A DNA stretch of 64,000 nucleotides from Microbacterium sp. (GCF_031180975.1 NZ_JAPSLI010000001.1:1-64000); one strand, 5' to 3'; counted from the first letter of the stretch, positions 27,336-39,504 are shown. A program made the numbers and translations. The notes: a model not told the origin generated them from the sequence alone.

Positions 27336-28970
27336 TTACTCCGCCTTCTTCTCGATCTGCTCGAACAGCGGGACCGAGTTCCAACCGAACTTCACGTTGT
27401 CGACCGTCTCGGCGTACCCGCCCACGACGTTCGAGTACCACAGCGGGGTGGCCGGAAGGTCCTGCAGAAGGATCTCCTGCGCCTGCTGGAACAGCTCGTT
27501 CGCCTTCTCCGGGTCGGTCTCGGAGATGCCGTCCGCCAGCAGCTTGTCGAACTCCGGGTTCGAGTAGTCGCCGTCGTTCGAGCCGGCGTTGGTGGCGTAC
27601 AGCGGGCCCAGGAAGTTGTACAGGCCCGGGTAGTCCGCCTGCCAACCGGTACGGAACGCGGTCTGGATGGAACGGTCGGTGACCTTGCCGCGAAGCTCTG
27701 CGAAGGTCGGGTACGGAGCACCGGAGGCTTCGATGCCGAGGGTGTTCTTGATCGAGTTCACCGTCGCGTCGACCCAGGCCTGGTGGCCACCGTCGGCGTT
27801 GTAGGCGATCTGGAACTCACCGCTCCACGGGCTGATCTCGTCGGCCTGCTCCCACAGCTCCTTGGCCTTCTCGGGGTTGTACTCCAGCACCTCGCTGCCT
27901 TCGAGCTCGTCGCTCCAGCCGTCGATCACGGGGGAGGTGAAGTCGCTCGCCGGGGTGCGGGTGCCCTGGGAGATCACGTCAGTGATCTCCTCACGGTTGA
28001 TCGACATCGACAGCGCCTGGCGACGCAGCTTGCCCTCCTCCCCGCTGAAGTGCGGCAGACGCTCCGGGATGGTGAACGACTGGAAGACCGCCGCCGGCTG
28101 GTTCACGGCCCGGTCGCCCAGATCGGACTCGAAGGTCTCGTACGCAGAGTCCGGGATGGCGTCGAGCACGTCGAGTTCGTTCGCGAGCAGGTCGGAGTAG
28201 GCCGCGTCCTGCGTGGCGTAGAACACGATGTTCAGGCCGCCGTTGACGGGCTTGCGCGGGCCGTCGTAGTCGGGGTTGACGACGAGGTCGATGCCGACGT
28301 CGTGCTGCCATGCACCCTCGCCGTCGAGCATGTACGGTCCGTTGCCGATCGGGTTCTCACCGTACGCCGCCATGTCCTCGAAGGCCACGTCGGGGAGCGG
28401 GTAGTACGCCGAGTAGCCCAGGCGCTGCGCGAAGTCGGAGGCGGGCTTGTTCAGCGCGATGGTGAACGTGTACTCGTCGACCTGCTCGAGACCGGTGAGC
28501 TCGGAGTCCTCGTCGTAGCTGAACCCTTCGATGTCCTCGAAGAAGTAGCTGGACAGCTGCTCGTTCGAGGCCAGCGCCCCGTAGTTCCAGGCCTTGATGA
28601 AGTTGTCGGCGGTCACCTCTTCGCCGTTGGTGAAGGTCAGGCCCTCGCGGATCTTGATGGTCAGATGCTGCGGGTCGTCGACCGTGATCTCCTCGGCGAC
28701 GTCGTTGAAGACGGAGCCGTCCTCCGCGTAGCCGATCAGACCGGCGAAGATCGCGTCGAGGATCTTTCCACCGCCGACCTCGTTCGTGTTGGTCGGGATC
28801 AGCGGATTCTGGGGTTCGGATCCGTTGACCTTGATGATGGCGCTCGAGTCGACGTCGGATGCGTCGTCGCCGCCCGTGTCGGGATTCTCGGATCCCGCGC
28901 AGCCGGAGAGTGCCAGGGCACTCGCCGCGAGCAGCGCGAGTCCCGCCAGGGTGATCTTGTTGCGCTTCAC
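27336..28970 (-). CDS. oligopeptide ABC transporter substrate-binding lipoprotein
   Basis: 544 residues from GTG 28970, with AGGAGGA 6–8 nt upstream. The signal peptide ends in the lipobox LSGC (Cys about residue 24), followed by an acidic linker. Family 5 extracellular solute-binding features are visible: NGEEVTADNFIKAWNYG near residue 125 and NPIGNGPYML. The match to OppA-type peptide binders is good; the exact peptide class is unknown. First gene of the importer operon. Confidence 0.9.
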   Translation of the reverse strand: MKRNKITLAGLALLAASALALSGCAGSENPDTGGDDASDVDSSAIIKVNGSEPQNPLIPTNTNEVGGGKILDAIFAGLIGYAEDGSVFNDVAEEITVDDPQHLTIKIREGLTFTNGEEVTADNFIKAWNYGALASNEQLSSYFFEDIEGFSYDEDSELTGLEQVDEYTFTIALNKPASDFAQRLGYSAYYPLPDVAFEDMAAYGENPIGNGPYMLDGEGAWQHDVGIDLVVNPDYDGPRKPVNGGLNIVFYATQDAAYSDLLANELDVLDAIPDSAYETFESDLGDRAVNQPAAVFQSFTIPERLPHFSGEEGKLRRQALSMSINREEITDVISQGTRTPASDFTSPVIDGWSDELEGSEVLEYNPEKAKELWEQADEISPWSGEFQIAYNADGGHQAWVDATVNSIKNTLGIEASGAPYPTFAELRGKVTDRSIQTAFRTGWQADYPGLYNFLGPLYATNAGSNDGDYSNPEFDKLLADGISETDPEKANELFQQAQEILLQDLPATPLWYSNVVGGYAETVDNVKFGWNSVPLFEQIEKKAE

Positions 28971-29101
28971 TGTGTCCTCCTGTGGACGAGTAAGCACGCG
29001 CTCATCCTTGAGCACGCCGATGCTCCGCGCGTAACCGTGGCCGGCGCCCGGGAGGAACTCCGTTAATGAACTGTTACTGAACGGCCGGTCGGGAAACGAC
29101 G

Positions 29102-29135
29102 CGAGCCCGCCCCGGACGGTGTCGGGGCGGGCTCG
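29102..29135 (-). terminator. terminator of the glycine-cleavage operon
   Basis: A 13-bp GC stem (29102–29114 with 29123–29135, 8-nt loop) lies 17 nt past the gcvP stop. It separates the gcv operon from the oligopeptide transporter promoter region. The rest of the 182-nt gap (28971–29152) holds no gene. Confidence 0.75.
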
Positions 29136-29152
29136 GGAACGACGAGCGGATG

Positions 29153-32032
<2,880 letters not shown>

Positions 32033-32034
32033 TC

Positions 32035-32412
32035 TCAGCCCTCCGTGATCGCGACGTACGCGGCGCGGTCGAGCAGGCCGTCCAGGGCGCCGTCCGCGAC
32101 CTCGACCTTGACCAGCCAGCCGTCCTCGAACGGCGCGGAGTTCACCAGCGACGGGTCGTCGACGACGGCGTCGTTGACCTCGACGACGGTGCCGGATACG
32201 GGTGCGTAGAGCTCGCCCACCGACTTGGTCGACTCGATCTCGCCGACGACGGAGCCCGCCGTGATGGCGGTGCCGACGGCGGGCAGCTCGACGAACACCA
32301 CGTCACCGAGCTTGTCGGCGGCGTAGTCGGTGACGCCGAGCGTCACGACCGGGCCGTCGGCGGTGACCCACTCGTGCTCTTCGCTGTACTTGAGGGCGTT
32401 GAGATCGGTCAT
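32035..32412 (-). CDS. gcvH: glycine cleavage system H protein
   Basis: 125 residues. The lipoylated lysine is in [18 protein letters not shown]. The N-terminus [11 protein letters not shown] is the family signature. The lipoyl arm shuttles the aminomethyl group between GcvP, GcvT and dihydrolipoamide dehydrogenase. The start overlaps the gcvT stop (ATGA). Confidence 0.96.
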   Translation of the reverse strand: MTDLNALKYSEEHEWVTADGPVVTLGVTDYAADKLGDVVFVELPAVGTAITAGSVVGEIESTKSVGELYAPVSGTVVEVNDAVVDDPSLVNSAPFEDGWLVKVEVADGALDGLLDRAAYVAITEG

Positions 32413-33515
32413 TTCTTCCTCCGGTAGAAAGGCAGTGCGGTCACGGTCGCGGGGACGAGGGTGCCCCGCACATCAAGGAATACTCCGGTTCCCTCGGCGG
32501 CGGAACCGGCGTCGAGGTAGGCCATCGCGATGGGGTGGCCGAGGGTGGGGCTGAGGGCACCGCTGGTGATCTCGCCGATCTCGGCGCCGTCGGCGTCCCG
32601 CACCGGGTAGCCGGCGCGGCCCGCGCGACGTCCCTCAGCGGTGAGGCCGACGAGGACGCGGGCGTCGGCGGCGGGTGCGACGGCGTCCTTGCCGACGAAC
32701 CGCTCCTTGTCGGTGACGACGACCCGTCCGAGTCCGGCCTGCGCCGGCTTGGTGTCCAGGGTGAGCTCGTGGCCGTACAGCGGCATCCCTGCTTCGAGAC
32801 GGAGGGTGTCGCGGGCGGCGAGCCCGGCGGGGACGAGGCCGTGCGCCGTGCCCGCCGCGGTCACGGCATCCCACAGCGCGACCGCGTCCTCGGCGCCCAC
32901 CAGCAGCTCGAAGCCGTCCTCACCGGTGTACCCGGTGCGAGCGAGCAGCAGCGGGGCACCGGCGAACGTGGCCGACGCCCAGGCGTAGTACTTCTGCTCG
33001 CCCCACGGGATGCTCACGTCGCCGATGCCCTCGGTGGCCGCCAGGATCGCCTCGGCGTGCGGGCCCTGCACGGCGATCAGCGCGTAGTCGTCGGAGACGT
33101 CGGCGACGTCCACCTCGAACCCGGCCGTGCGCTCGGTGAGCGCGTCGCGGACGGCGTCGCGGTTGCCGGCGTTGGAGATGATCAGGTAGTCGTCCTCCTG
33201 CAGGCGGTAGACGATGACGTCGTCGACGATGCCGCCGGACTCGGCCAGCAGCAGCGAGTACTTCGCCTTGCCGACCGCGAGCGCGGACAGCCGGCCGGCG
33301 AGGGCGTAGTCGAGGAACGCGGGGGCGCCGGCACCGCGGACGGTGAACTCGGCCATGTGCGAGATGTCGAAGATCCCGGCCGCCTGCCGCACCGCGTGGT
33401 GCTCGGCGAGGTCGGAGGTGTAGCGCACCGGCATCTGCCAGCCGCCGAAGTCGGTGAAGGACGCGCCGAGCGCCTCGTGGCGCTCGCGGAGCGGTGTGTA
33501 GCGGAGTTCGGTCAC
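32409..33515 (-). CDS. gcvT: aminomethyltransferase (T-protein)
   Basis: 368 residues. Visible blocks are [15 protein letters not shown] at the N-terminus, FDISHMAEF, and [11 protein letters not shown]. It transfers the methylene group from GcvH to tetrahydrofolate and releases ammonia. First gene of gcvT-gcvH-gcvP, directly downstream of a glycine riboswitch. Confidence 0.95.
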   Translation of the reverse strand: MTELRYTPLRERHEALGASFTDFGGWQMPVRYTSDLAEHHAVRQAAGIFDISHMAEFTVRGAGAPAFLDYALAGRLSALAVGKAKYSLLLAESGGIVDDVIVYRLQEDDYLIISNAGNRDAVRDALTERTAGFEVDVADVSDDYALIAVQGPHAEAILAATEGIGDVSIPWGEQKYYAWASATFAGAPLLLARTGYTGEDGFELLVGAEDAVALWDAVTAAGTAHGLVPAGLAARDTLRLEAGMPLYGHELTLDTKPAQAGLGRVVVTDKERFVGKDAVAPAADARVLVGLTAEGRRAGRAGYPVRDADGAEIGEITSGALSPTLGHPIAMAYLDAGSAAEGTGVFLDVRGTLVPATVTALPFYRRKK

Positions 33516-33567
33516 GGAGTTCTCCCGGTCGGGACGGGCGGACCAGCGTCGGCGCTGATCCCTGGAA

Positions 33568-33752
33568 CTCCCCCTCTGTCATGGGCCTGAGAGCTTCACC
33601 CGGACTCGATCTCGAGAGGGGCTTTCACCGTCGGCGGATGCCGGAGCATCGCTTTTCAGAGCGGCCTGGGCCCGGGCGGTGGGGGTACCTGAGAGATTGG
33701 CGGGGAGGCTTGCTCCTTCGGTGCCCGGCTGCGTTCACCGGGCTCTCCCGCA
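33568..33752 (-). ncRNA. tandem glycine riboswitch controlling gcvTHP
   Basis: Read on the minus strand, two aptamers follow each other. The first carries CGGGAGAGCC, CACCGAAGGAGCAA and AATCTCTCAGGTA. The second carries CGGTGAAAGCCCC, AAGCTCTCAGGCCC and ATGACAGAGGGG. These are the conserved glycine-aptamer blocks. The 3' end lies about 50 nt before the gcvT start. Glycine binding is expected to raise expression of the cleavage operon. Confidence 0.92.
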
Positions 33753-33832
33753 CGGGTCGTACGGCCTGTGTTCGGTTGTGGCCCCAGTGTAGCGGCAGCG
33801 GGCGCCGCCCGCCGACCCGTAGGCTCGGTGCT

Positions 33833-34498
33833 GTGACCGGAGAGAGCACTGAGAACGACGCCATCCGCGTCGCCGTCTCCACCGTCATCTTCTCGCTGCG
33901 GGCGGCCCCGGACGGCGATCGTCTGATGCTGCCCCTGGTGCGGCGCACCCGCGAGCCGTTCCTCGGGATGTGGGCGCTGCCGGGCGGGTGGCTGGACGTG
34001 GCAGAGGATCTGGATGCCGCGGCGTCGCGCACCCTCGCCGAGACGACCGCCCTGATGCCCAGCTACCTCGAGCAGCTGTACACGTTCGGCGCGGTCGACC
34101 GATCGCCCACCCGCGTGGTCTCGGTCGTGTACTGGGCGCTGCTGCGCAGCGATCTGGTGGACGCGCAGCGTGCGGCGGCGGACGCGCCGGAGAACGTGGA
34201 GTGGTTCGACGTCGACGAGCTGCCTGAGCTCGCGTTCGACCACAACCGCATCGCCGAGTACGCGCTCTGGCGGCTGCGCAACAAGGTCGGCTACAGCACG
34301 ATCGCGGCAGGCCTGCTGCCCGACGAGTTCACCCTCACCGAGTTGCGCGAGGTGTACGAGACGGTGCTCGGCCGTCGGCTCGACCCGTCGAACTTCCGCC
34401 GCCTGCTGGAGGGCTCGGACGAGCTCGTCCCGACCGAGCACTTCCGCACCGGCAAGCACCGCCCGGCCCGGCTGTACCGCTACAACGCCGAGGCCTGA
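33833..34498 (+). CDS. nrtR: NrtR-type NUDIX transcriptional regulator of NAD synthesis
   Basis: 221 residues from GTG 33833. An N-terminal NUDIX domain (to about 150) is followed by the NrtR winged-helix domain (FTLTELREVYETVLGRRLDPSNFRRLLEG). The Nudix box is degenerate: after GGWLDVAE comes RTLAETTAL where catalytic members have RE…EE, so hydrolase activity is unlikely. NrtR repressors bind ADP-ribose or related NAD metabolites and control nadABC. Here it lies directly upstream of nadA and the paired operator-like sites, which strongly supports that role. Confidence 0.88.
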   Translation: MTGESTENDAIRVAVSTVIFSLRAAPDGDRLMLPLVRRTREPFLGMWALPGGWLDVAEDLDAAASRTLAETTALMPSYLEQLYTFGAVDRSPTRVVSVVYWALLRSDLVDAQRAAADAPENVEWFDVDELPELAFDHNRIAEYALWRLRNKVGYSTIAAGLLPDEFTLTELREVYETVLGRRLDPSNFRRLLEGSDELVPTEHFRTGKHRPARLYRYNAEA

Positions 34499-34530
34499 CC
34501 CAGGGTCGTCGCCCGCACACGCGAGAGCCG

Positions 34531-34588
34531 TTGCAGTTCTGGTCAATCCGACATAATCTGTGAGCAGCACAGTAAGTGTCAGATCGAC
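34531..34588 (+). promoter_or_regulatory. nadABC promoter with two NrtR-like operators
   Basis: TTGCAG (34531–34536) and TAATCT (34554–34559), spaced 17 nt, form a housekeeping promoter. Site 1, GTC-AATCC-GAC (34542–34552), fills the spacer. Site 2, GTC-AGATC-GAC (34578–34588), lies just after the start point. Both have the GTC-N5-GAC palindrome geometry of NrtR sites and sit in a larger dyad (TCTGGTCRATCYGACA, inverted). Confidence 0.7.
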
Positions 34589-34606
34589 CAGAAGAGGCGA
34601 TGCCCG

Positions 34607-35911
34607 ATGCCCACGCTCTCACTCCCCGCCGTCGACCCCTCGGTCGACCACGCGATCCAGGCGATCGTGGCCGGCGCCTCCGAGGACGCCACCTGCACCA
34701 CCGACCTCGCCGCCGGCCCCTGGAACTTCGACACCCGACCGGGCTACGGCCCCGGCTCCTCGATGGGCGACGTCATCCGCGTCGGCGCTCCTCGGCAGGG
34801 CGAGCTGCCCGCCGAGTACCGCGAGGCCGGCGAGGACGAGCTGGACGCGCGCATCCGCGCCGCCCGCGCGACGCTCGGCGATCGCGTCGTCATCCTCGGG
34901 CACTTCTATCAGCGCGAGGAGGTCGTGCGGCACGCGGACTACGTGGGCGACTCGTTCCAGTTGGCCGGCGCGGCGAAGGGCCGCCCCGAGGCCGAGGCGA
35001 TCGTGTTCTGCGGCGTGCACTTCATGGCCGAGACCGCCGACCTGCTGTCGGGCCCGGATCAGGCCGTCATCCTGCCCAACCTCGCCGCCGGCTGCTCGAT
35101 GGCCGACATGGCGAACATCGACGAGGTGGAGGACTGCTGGGAGCAATTGGCGGACGTGCTCGGCCCGCTCGACGTCCCCGACGCCGACGGCCTGCTGCCG
35201 GTGATCCCCGTCACGTACATGAACTCGTCCGCGGCCATCAAGGGCTTCGTGGGCCGGCACGGCGGTATCGTGTGCACCTCTTCGAACGCCGCCACGGTAC
35301 TGGAATGGGCGTTCCAGCGCGGGCGGCGGGTGCTGTTCTTCCCGGACCAGCATCTCGGCCGCAACACCGCCAAGGCCATGGGCGTCCCCCTTGAGCGGAT
35401 GCCGATGTGGAACCCCCGCCGCCCGCTGGGCGGCGCGTCGGCGGAGCAGCTCCGCGACGGACAGGTCATCCTGTGGCACGGCTTCTGCTCGGTGCACCGC
35501 CGCTTCACCGTCGACCAGATCGACAAGGCCCGCGCCGAGCACCCCGGCGTGCGGGTGATCGTGCACCCGGAGTGTCCGATGGAGGTCGTCGACGCCGCCG
35601 ACGAGGCAGGATCGACGGACTACATCCGCCGCGCGATCGAGGCGGCCACCGAGCCGACCGTGTTCGCGATCGGGACCGAGATCAACCTGGTCCGTCGCCT
35701 GGCCGCGCAGCATCCGCAGCACGAGATCTTCTGCCTCGACCCCGTCGTGTGCCCGTGCTCAACGATGTACCGCATCCACCCCGGTTACCTCGCCTGGGTG
35801 CTCGAGGAGCTCGTCGCCGGACGCACGCCGAACCGCATCCGGGTCACCGATGACGTCGCCGAGCCGGCCCGCGCGGCCCTCGAGCGGATGCTGGCGGCGA
35901 AGCCGCGATGA
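34607..35911 (+). CDS. nadA: quinolinate synthase
   Basis: 434 residues. It condenses iminoaspartate with dihydroxyacetone phosphate to quinolinate. The three 4Fe-4S ligands expected for the family fall in GCSMADM, HPECPMEV and VVCPCSTMYRI. The HFYQREEV block near residue 104 and the YMNSSAAIKG substrate loop are present. First gene of nadABC, with an AGAAGAGG ribosome site. Its stop overlaps the nadB start. Repression by NrtR is likely from the operator pair. Confidence 0.95.
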   Translation: MPTLSLPAVDPSVDHAIQAIVAGASEDATCTTDLAAGPWNFDTRPGYGPGSSMGDVIRVGAPRQGELPAEYREAGEDELDARIRAARATLGDRVVILGHFYQREEVVRHADYVGDSFQLAGAAKGRPEAEAIVFCGVHFMAETADLLSGPDQAVILPNLAAGCSMADMANIDEVEDCWEQLADVLGPLDVPDADGLLPVIPVTYMNSSAAIKGFVGRHGGIVCTSSNAATVLEWAFQRGRRVLFFPDQHLGRNTAKAMGVPLERMPMWNPRRPLGGASAEQLRDGQVILWHGFCSVHRRFTVDQIDKARAEHPGVRVIVHPECPMEVVDAADEAGSTDYIRRAIEAATEPTVFAIGTEINLVRRLAAQHPQHEIFCLDPVVCPCSTMYRIHPGYLAWVLEELVAGRTPNRIRVTDDVAEPARAALERMLAAKPR

Positions 35912-37443
35912 AGGTCCTCGTCGCGGGCGGCGGAGTGGGCGGGCTGAGCACGGCGCTCCTCGCCGACGCGCGCGGGCACCGCGTCGAGCTGCTCGTGAAG
36001 GGCTCGCTCGGCGACGGCTGCACGCCGCACGCGCAGGGCGGCATCGCCGGCGAGTACGGCCAGGGCGACTCCCCCGCCCTGCACGCCCTGGACACCATGC
36101 ACGCCGGCGACGGGCTGGGAGACCCGGTGGCGATCGCCGCACTCGTGGACGGCGCCCGCGCCGCGCTGCGCCGACTGCAGGATGCCGGTGTCGCCTTCGA
36201 CCACGCCGCGGACGGCACCGTCGCCCGCGGCCTGGAGGCCGCGCACAGCCGCGCGCGGATCGCGCACGCCGGCGGCGACGCGACCGGCGCCGCCATCTCC
36301 GCCGCGCTCGCCCGGAGGGTGCGCACCACCGGCATCCGGGTCCGCGAGCACGCCCTCGCCGCCGACCTGCTCACCGACCGCGGGCGCGTGTACGGAATCC
36401 GCCTGCTGGGCGGCGAGGAGATCGACGCGGATGCCGTCGTGCTGGCCACCGGCGGCGCCGGCCGGCTGTTCGCGCACACCACGAACCCGGCGGAGACGAC
36501 CGGCGACGGGATCGCCATGGCACTGCGGGCCGGCGCGGAGGTCGCGGATCTGGAGTTCGTGCAGTTCCACCCGACCGTGCTGGCCGGCACCGGGTTCCTC
36601 GTCTCCGAGGCCGTGCGGGGTGCCGGGGCGACCCTCATCGACGGCGACGGGCGGCGCTTCCTGCTCGACGAGCACCCCGACGGCGAGTTGGGGCCGCGCG
36701 ACGTGGTCGCCCGAGCGGTGGCGCGGCGTGCCGCCGAGCAGGGTGGTCCGGTGCGGCTGGACGCCACGATGCTGGGAGCCGCCGAGCTCGCCCGTCGATT
36801 CCCGACGATCGGCGCGGAGACCCGGCGGCAGGGCTGGGACTGGTCGCGCGAACCCATCCCTGTGACGCCGGCGGCGCACTACCTGATGGGCGGAATCGTC
36901 ACCGATGTCGACGGCCGCACGTCCCTGCCGGGCCTGTGGGCGGTCGGCGAGACGGCGCGCACTGGCGTGCACGGCGCCAACCGGCTCGCGTCGAACTCAC
37001 TGCTCGAAGGGGCGGTGTTCGCGGCGCGTGCGGTGGAGTCGCTCACCGTTGCGGTCCCTGAGCCCGTCGTCGGGCGCTCCGCGATGGATGCCCGAGGTGA
37101 AACTGTCCCCCGCCGCCCTGCGGGCGGCTCCCGCCAAGCCGGATGCCAGCTCGCCTCGGGCATCCATCGCTCCGCTCCGACCACAGCGCGGGAGAACCTC
37201 CGCGCCGCGCTGCAGCAGGTGATGTGGGAGCACGTCGGACTGCTGCGGTCCCGGGACGGTTTGGAGGAAGCAGTGCGCACGCTCTCCGGGTGGGAGACAC
37301 CGGAAGCGGTCGATCGTGCCACGTTGGAGGACGCCAACCTCCTCACGGTGGCGTGCGCGATGGCATCCGCCGCCCTGGCCCGCACCGAGTCGCGCGGCGC
37401 CCACCACCTGCTCCCCGAACCCGCCCTGATCGGAGCCCGATGA
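35908..37443 (+). CDS. nadB: L-aspartate oxidase carrying an in-frame palindromic insertion
   Basis: 511 residues. FAD-binding VAGGGVGGLSTALLA at the N-terminus, the PHAQGGIAGEYG and QFHPTVLAGTGFLVSEAVRG substrate blocks, and AAHYLMGGIVTD are all present. It oxidises aspartate to iminoaspartate for NadA. Residues about 392–421 are encoded by a 90-bp inverted-repeat cassette (37081–37170) at the boundary before the C-terminal helical domain. That boundary is where an insertion should be tolerated. It overlaps nadA and nadC by 4 nt each. Confidence 0.93.
   Translation: MKVLVAGGGVGGLSTALLADARGHRVELLVKGSLGDGCTPHAQGGIAGEYGQGDSPALHALDTMHAGDGLGDPVAIAALVDGARAALRRLQDAGVAFDHAADGTVARGLEAAHSRARIAHAGGDATGAAISAALARRVRTTGIRVREHALAADLLTDRGRVYGIRLLGGEEIDADAVVLATGGAGRLFAHTTNPAETTGDGIAMALRAGAEVADLEFVQFHPTVLAGTGFLVSEAVRGAGATLIDGDGRRFLLDEHPDGELGPRDVVARAVARRAAEQGGPVRLDATMLGAAELARRFPTIGAETRRQGWDWSREPIPVTPAAHYLMGGIVTDVDGRTSLPGLWAVGETARTGVHGANRLASNSLLEGAVFAARAVESLTVAVPEPVVGRSAMDARGETVPRRPAGGSRQAGCQLASGIHRSAPTTARENLRAALQQVMWEHVGLLRSRDGLEEAVRTLSGWETPEAVDRATLEDANLLTVACAMASAALARTESRGAHHLLPEPALIGAR
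37081..37170. repeat. 90-bp palindromic cassette inside nadB
   Basis: Terminal arms GCGATGGATGCCCGAGGYGA at 37081–37100 and inverted at 37151–37170 match at 19 of 20 positions. The interior carries its own hairpin, GCCGCCC–TGC–GGGCGGC (37112–37128). The length is a multiple of three and the frame stays open across it. Confidence 0.88.
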
Positions 37444-38291
37444 TCACCGCCGCCGCCCTCGACCGCGCCGTGCGCGCCGCCCTCGAGGAGGACGCTCCCT
37501 GGGGCGACCTCACCAGCAGCACGCTGCTCCCAGCGCACGCCACGGCGACCGCCGACCTCGTCGCCCGCGAGGCCGGCACCTTCAGCGGGGGCGACGTGTT
37601 CGCGGCCGCGTTCGCGCTCACCGACCCGTCCGTGCAGGTCGATCTGCACGTCGGTGACGGCGACCGCTTCCAGCCCGGAGACGTGCTCGCCAGCGTGATC
37701 GGCAGCGCGCGCAGCATCCTCACCGCCGAGCGCGTGGCCCTGAACTTCGCCCAGCGGATGAGCGGGATCGCCACCCTCACCGCGGCCTACGTCGACGCCG
37801 TCGAGGGCACCGGGGTGCGCATCGCCGACACCCGCAAGACCACGCCGGGGTTGCGCGAGTTCGAGCGGCACGCCGTCGTCTGCGGCGGCGGCAGCAACCA
37901 CCGCCGCTCGCTGTCGGATGCCGTGATGGCCAAGGACAACCACCTCGCCGTACTGCAGCAGGACGGCAAGGACCTCGCCACGGCGCTGCGCGACGCCCTC
38001 ACCCGCCTGCCGCACACCGTGCACGTCGTGGTCGAGGTGGACCGGCTCGACCAGATCCCGGCGGTGCTGGACGGCGGGGCGCACACCGTGCTGCTGGACA
38101 ATTTCTCCCTCGCCGACCTCCGCGAGGCGGTCGCTCTGATCGGCGGAGGCGCCACGGCCGAGGCCTCCGGCGGGGTGAACCTCGACACGGTCCGCGCGAT
38201 CGCCGAGACCGGGGTCGACGTGATCTCGGTCGGCGCGCTCACCCATTCTGCGCGTGCCCTCGACCTCGGACTCGACGTGCGGATCGGCTGA
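37440..38291 (+). CDS. nadC: nicotinate-nucleotide pyrophosphorylase (quinolinate phosphoribosyltransferase)
   Basis: 283 residues from ATG 37440, overlapping the nadB stop. Signature blocks: EEDAPWGDLTSS, LNFAQRMSGIATLT, DTRKTTPGLREFERHAVVCGGGSNHR and ASGGVNLDTVRAIAETGVDVISVG. It converts quinolinate and PRPP to nicotinate mononucleotide. An additional frame upstream of the ATG is only the overlapping nadB sequence. Confidence 0.95.
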   Translation: MITAAALDRAVRAALEEDAPWGDLTSSTLLPAHATATADLVAREAGTFSGGDVFAAAFALTDPSVQVDLHVGDGDRFQPGDVLASVIGSARSILTAERVALNFAQRMSGIATLTAAYVDAVEGTGVRIADTRKTTPGLREFERHAVVCGGGSNHRRSLSDAVMAKDNHLAVLQQDGKDLATALRDALTRLPHTVHVVVEVDRLDQIPAVLDGGAHTVLLDNFSLADLREAVALIGGGATAEASGGVNLDTVRAIAETGVDVISVGALTHSARALDLGLDVRIG

Positions 38292-38292
38292 C

Positions 38293-39432
38293 ATGCCCGC
38301 AGGCATGCTGTACCTCGACCACGCCGCCACCTCCCCGGTACGCCCGGAGGTGCTCGCCGCGATGCGGCCGTACCTCACCGACGTGTTCGGCAACCCCTCC
38401 AGCCACCACACCGCCGGTGAGGCGGCCGCCGCCGCCCTCGAGGACGCCAGGGCGCAGGTCGCCGCGTTCCTCGGCATGCGCGCCCGCGACGTGGTGTTCA
38501 CCTCCGGCGGCACCGAGGCCAACAACCTCGCCGTCAAGGGCATCGTGCTCGGCGGCGAGCGACGGCACCTCGTCACCACCCCGATCGAGCACGAGTCCGT
38601 CCTGGAATCCGCCGCCTACCTGCAGCGGTTTCACGGCGTCGACACGACGCTGCTGCCCGTGGACGCGCACGGCGCCGTCGACCCCACCACCCTGTCGGAC
38701 GCGATCACCGACGACACCGCGCTGGTCAGCTTCGCGCACGCCAACAACGAGATCGGCACCGTGCAGGACGCGGCAGCGGTCATCGCCGTCGCCCGCGACC
38801 GCGGTGTGCCGGTGCACGTCGACGCCGTGCAGTCCGCCGGGTGGGTGGACCTCGCCGGCCTGCAGGCGGACGCGGTGTCGATCGCCGGGCACAAGCTGGG
38901 AGCGCCGAAGGGCACCGGCGCGCTCGGCGTGCGTTCGCGGATCCCCATCGAGCCGCTGCTGCACGGCGGCGGGCAGGAGCGCGGTCGCCGCAGCGGCACC
39001 GAGAACGTGGCAGGCGCGGTGGCACTCGCGGCGGCCGTGACGCTCGCCGACACCGAACGCGCCGCGGCCGCGGCATCCGTCGGCGAAGAGGTGCGCGCGT
39101 TCATCGCCGAGGTGCTGCGGACGGTGCCGGGCTCCGCACTCACCGGGTCGCCCACCTCCCGCCTGCCCGGTGTGGCGAGCTTCACGTTCGCCGGGACGTC
39201 CGGCGAGGCGGTGCTGCTGGAGCTCGAGCGCCGCGGCGTGGTCTCCTCCAGCGGGTCGGCGTGTGCTGCGGGCAGCGACGAGCCCTCCCCCGTGCTGCTC
39301 GCGCTCGGCATCCCCGCGGCCGTCGCGCAGACCGCCGTCCGGTTCACGTTCGACCGCACCCCGCCGCCCGCCGGCCTCGGCGCTCGGCTCGCCGCTCTGG
39401 TGGCGGATGCCGTGCGCGCCGTCGCCGCGTGA
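38293..39432 (+). CDS. cysteine desulfurase (NifS/IscS-like) of the nad operon
   Basis: 379 residues from ATG 38293, 1 nt after nadC. The PLP lysine is in SIAGHKLGAPKG. The active-site cysteine lies in SSSGSACAAGSDEP. YLDHAATSPVRPEV opens the protein. It removes sulfur from cysteine for Fe–S assembly. Position directly after nadABC suggests that it matures the 4Fe-4S cluster of NadA, as in the nifS-linked nad genes of Bacillus. ATG 38305 is an alternative start. Confidence 0.9.
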   Translation: MPAGMLYLDHAATSPVRPEVLAAMRPYLTDVFGNPSSHHTAGEAAAAALEDARAQVAAFLGMRARDVVFTSGGTEANNLAVKGIVLGGERRHLVTTPIEHESVLESAAYLQRFHGVDTTLLPVDAHGAVDPTTLSDAITDDTALVSFAHANNEIGTVQDAAAVIAVARDRGVPVHVDAVQSAGWVDLAGLQADAVSIAGHKLGAPKGTGALGVRSRIPIEPLLHGGGQERGRRSGTENVAGAVALAAAVTLADTERAAAAASVGEEVRAFIAEVLRTVPGSALTGSPTSRLPGVASFTFAGTSGEAVLLELERRGVVSSSGSACAAGSDEPSPVLLALGIPAAVAQTAVRFTFDRTPPPAGLGARLAALVADAVRAVAA

Positions 39433-39504
39433 CGCCGCCGGACGCGCGCGGCTGTCGAAGGCGGCCAGCGGATGCCGCCGCCGGCGCCCCAATAGACTCG
39501 GCTG

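Noticed and set aside
36182-36865. Pro/Arg/Ser-rich open frame within nadB
   Set aside because: Overlapping shadow frame; nadB is complete with all flavoprotein motifs.
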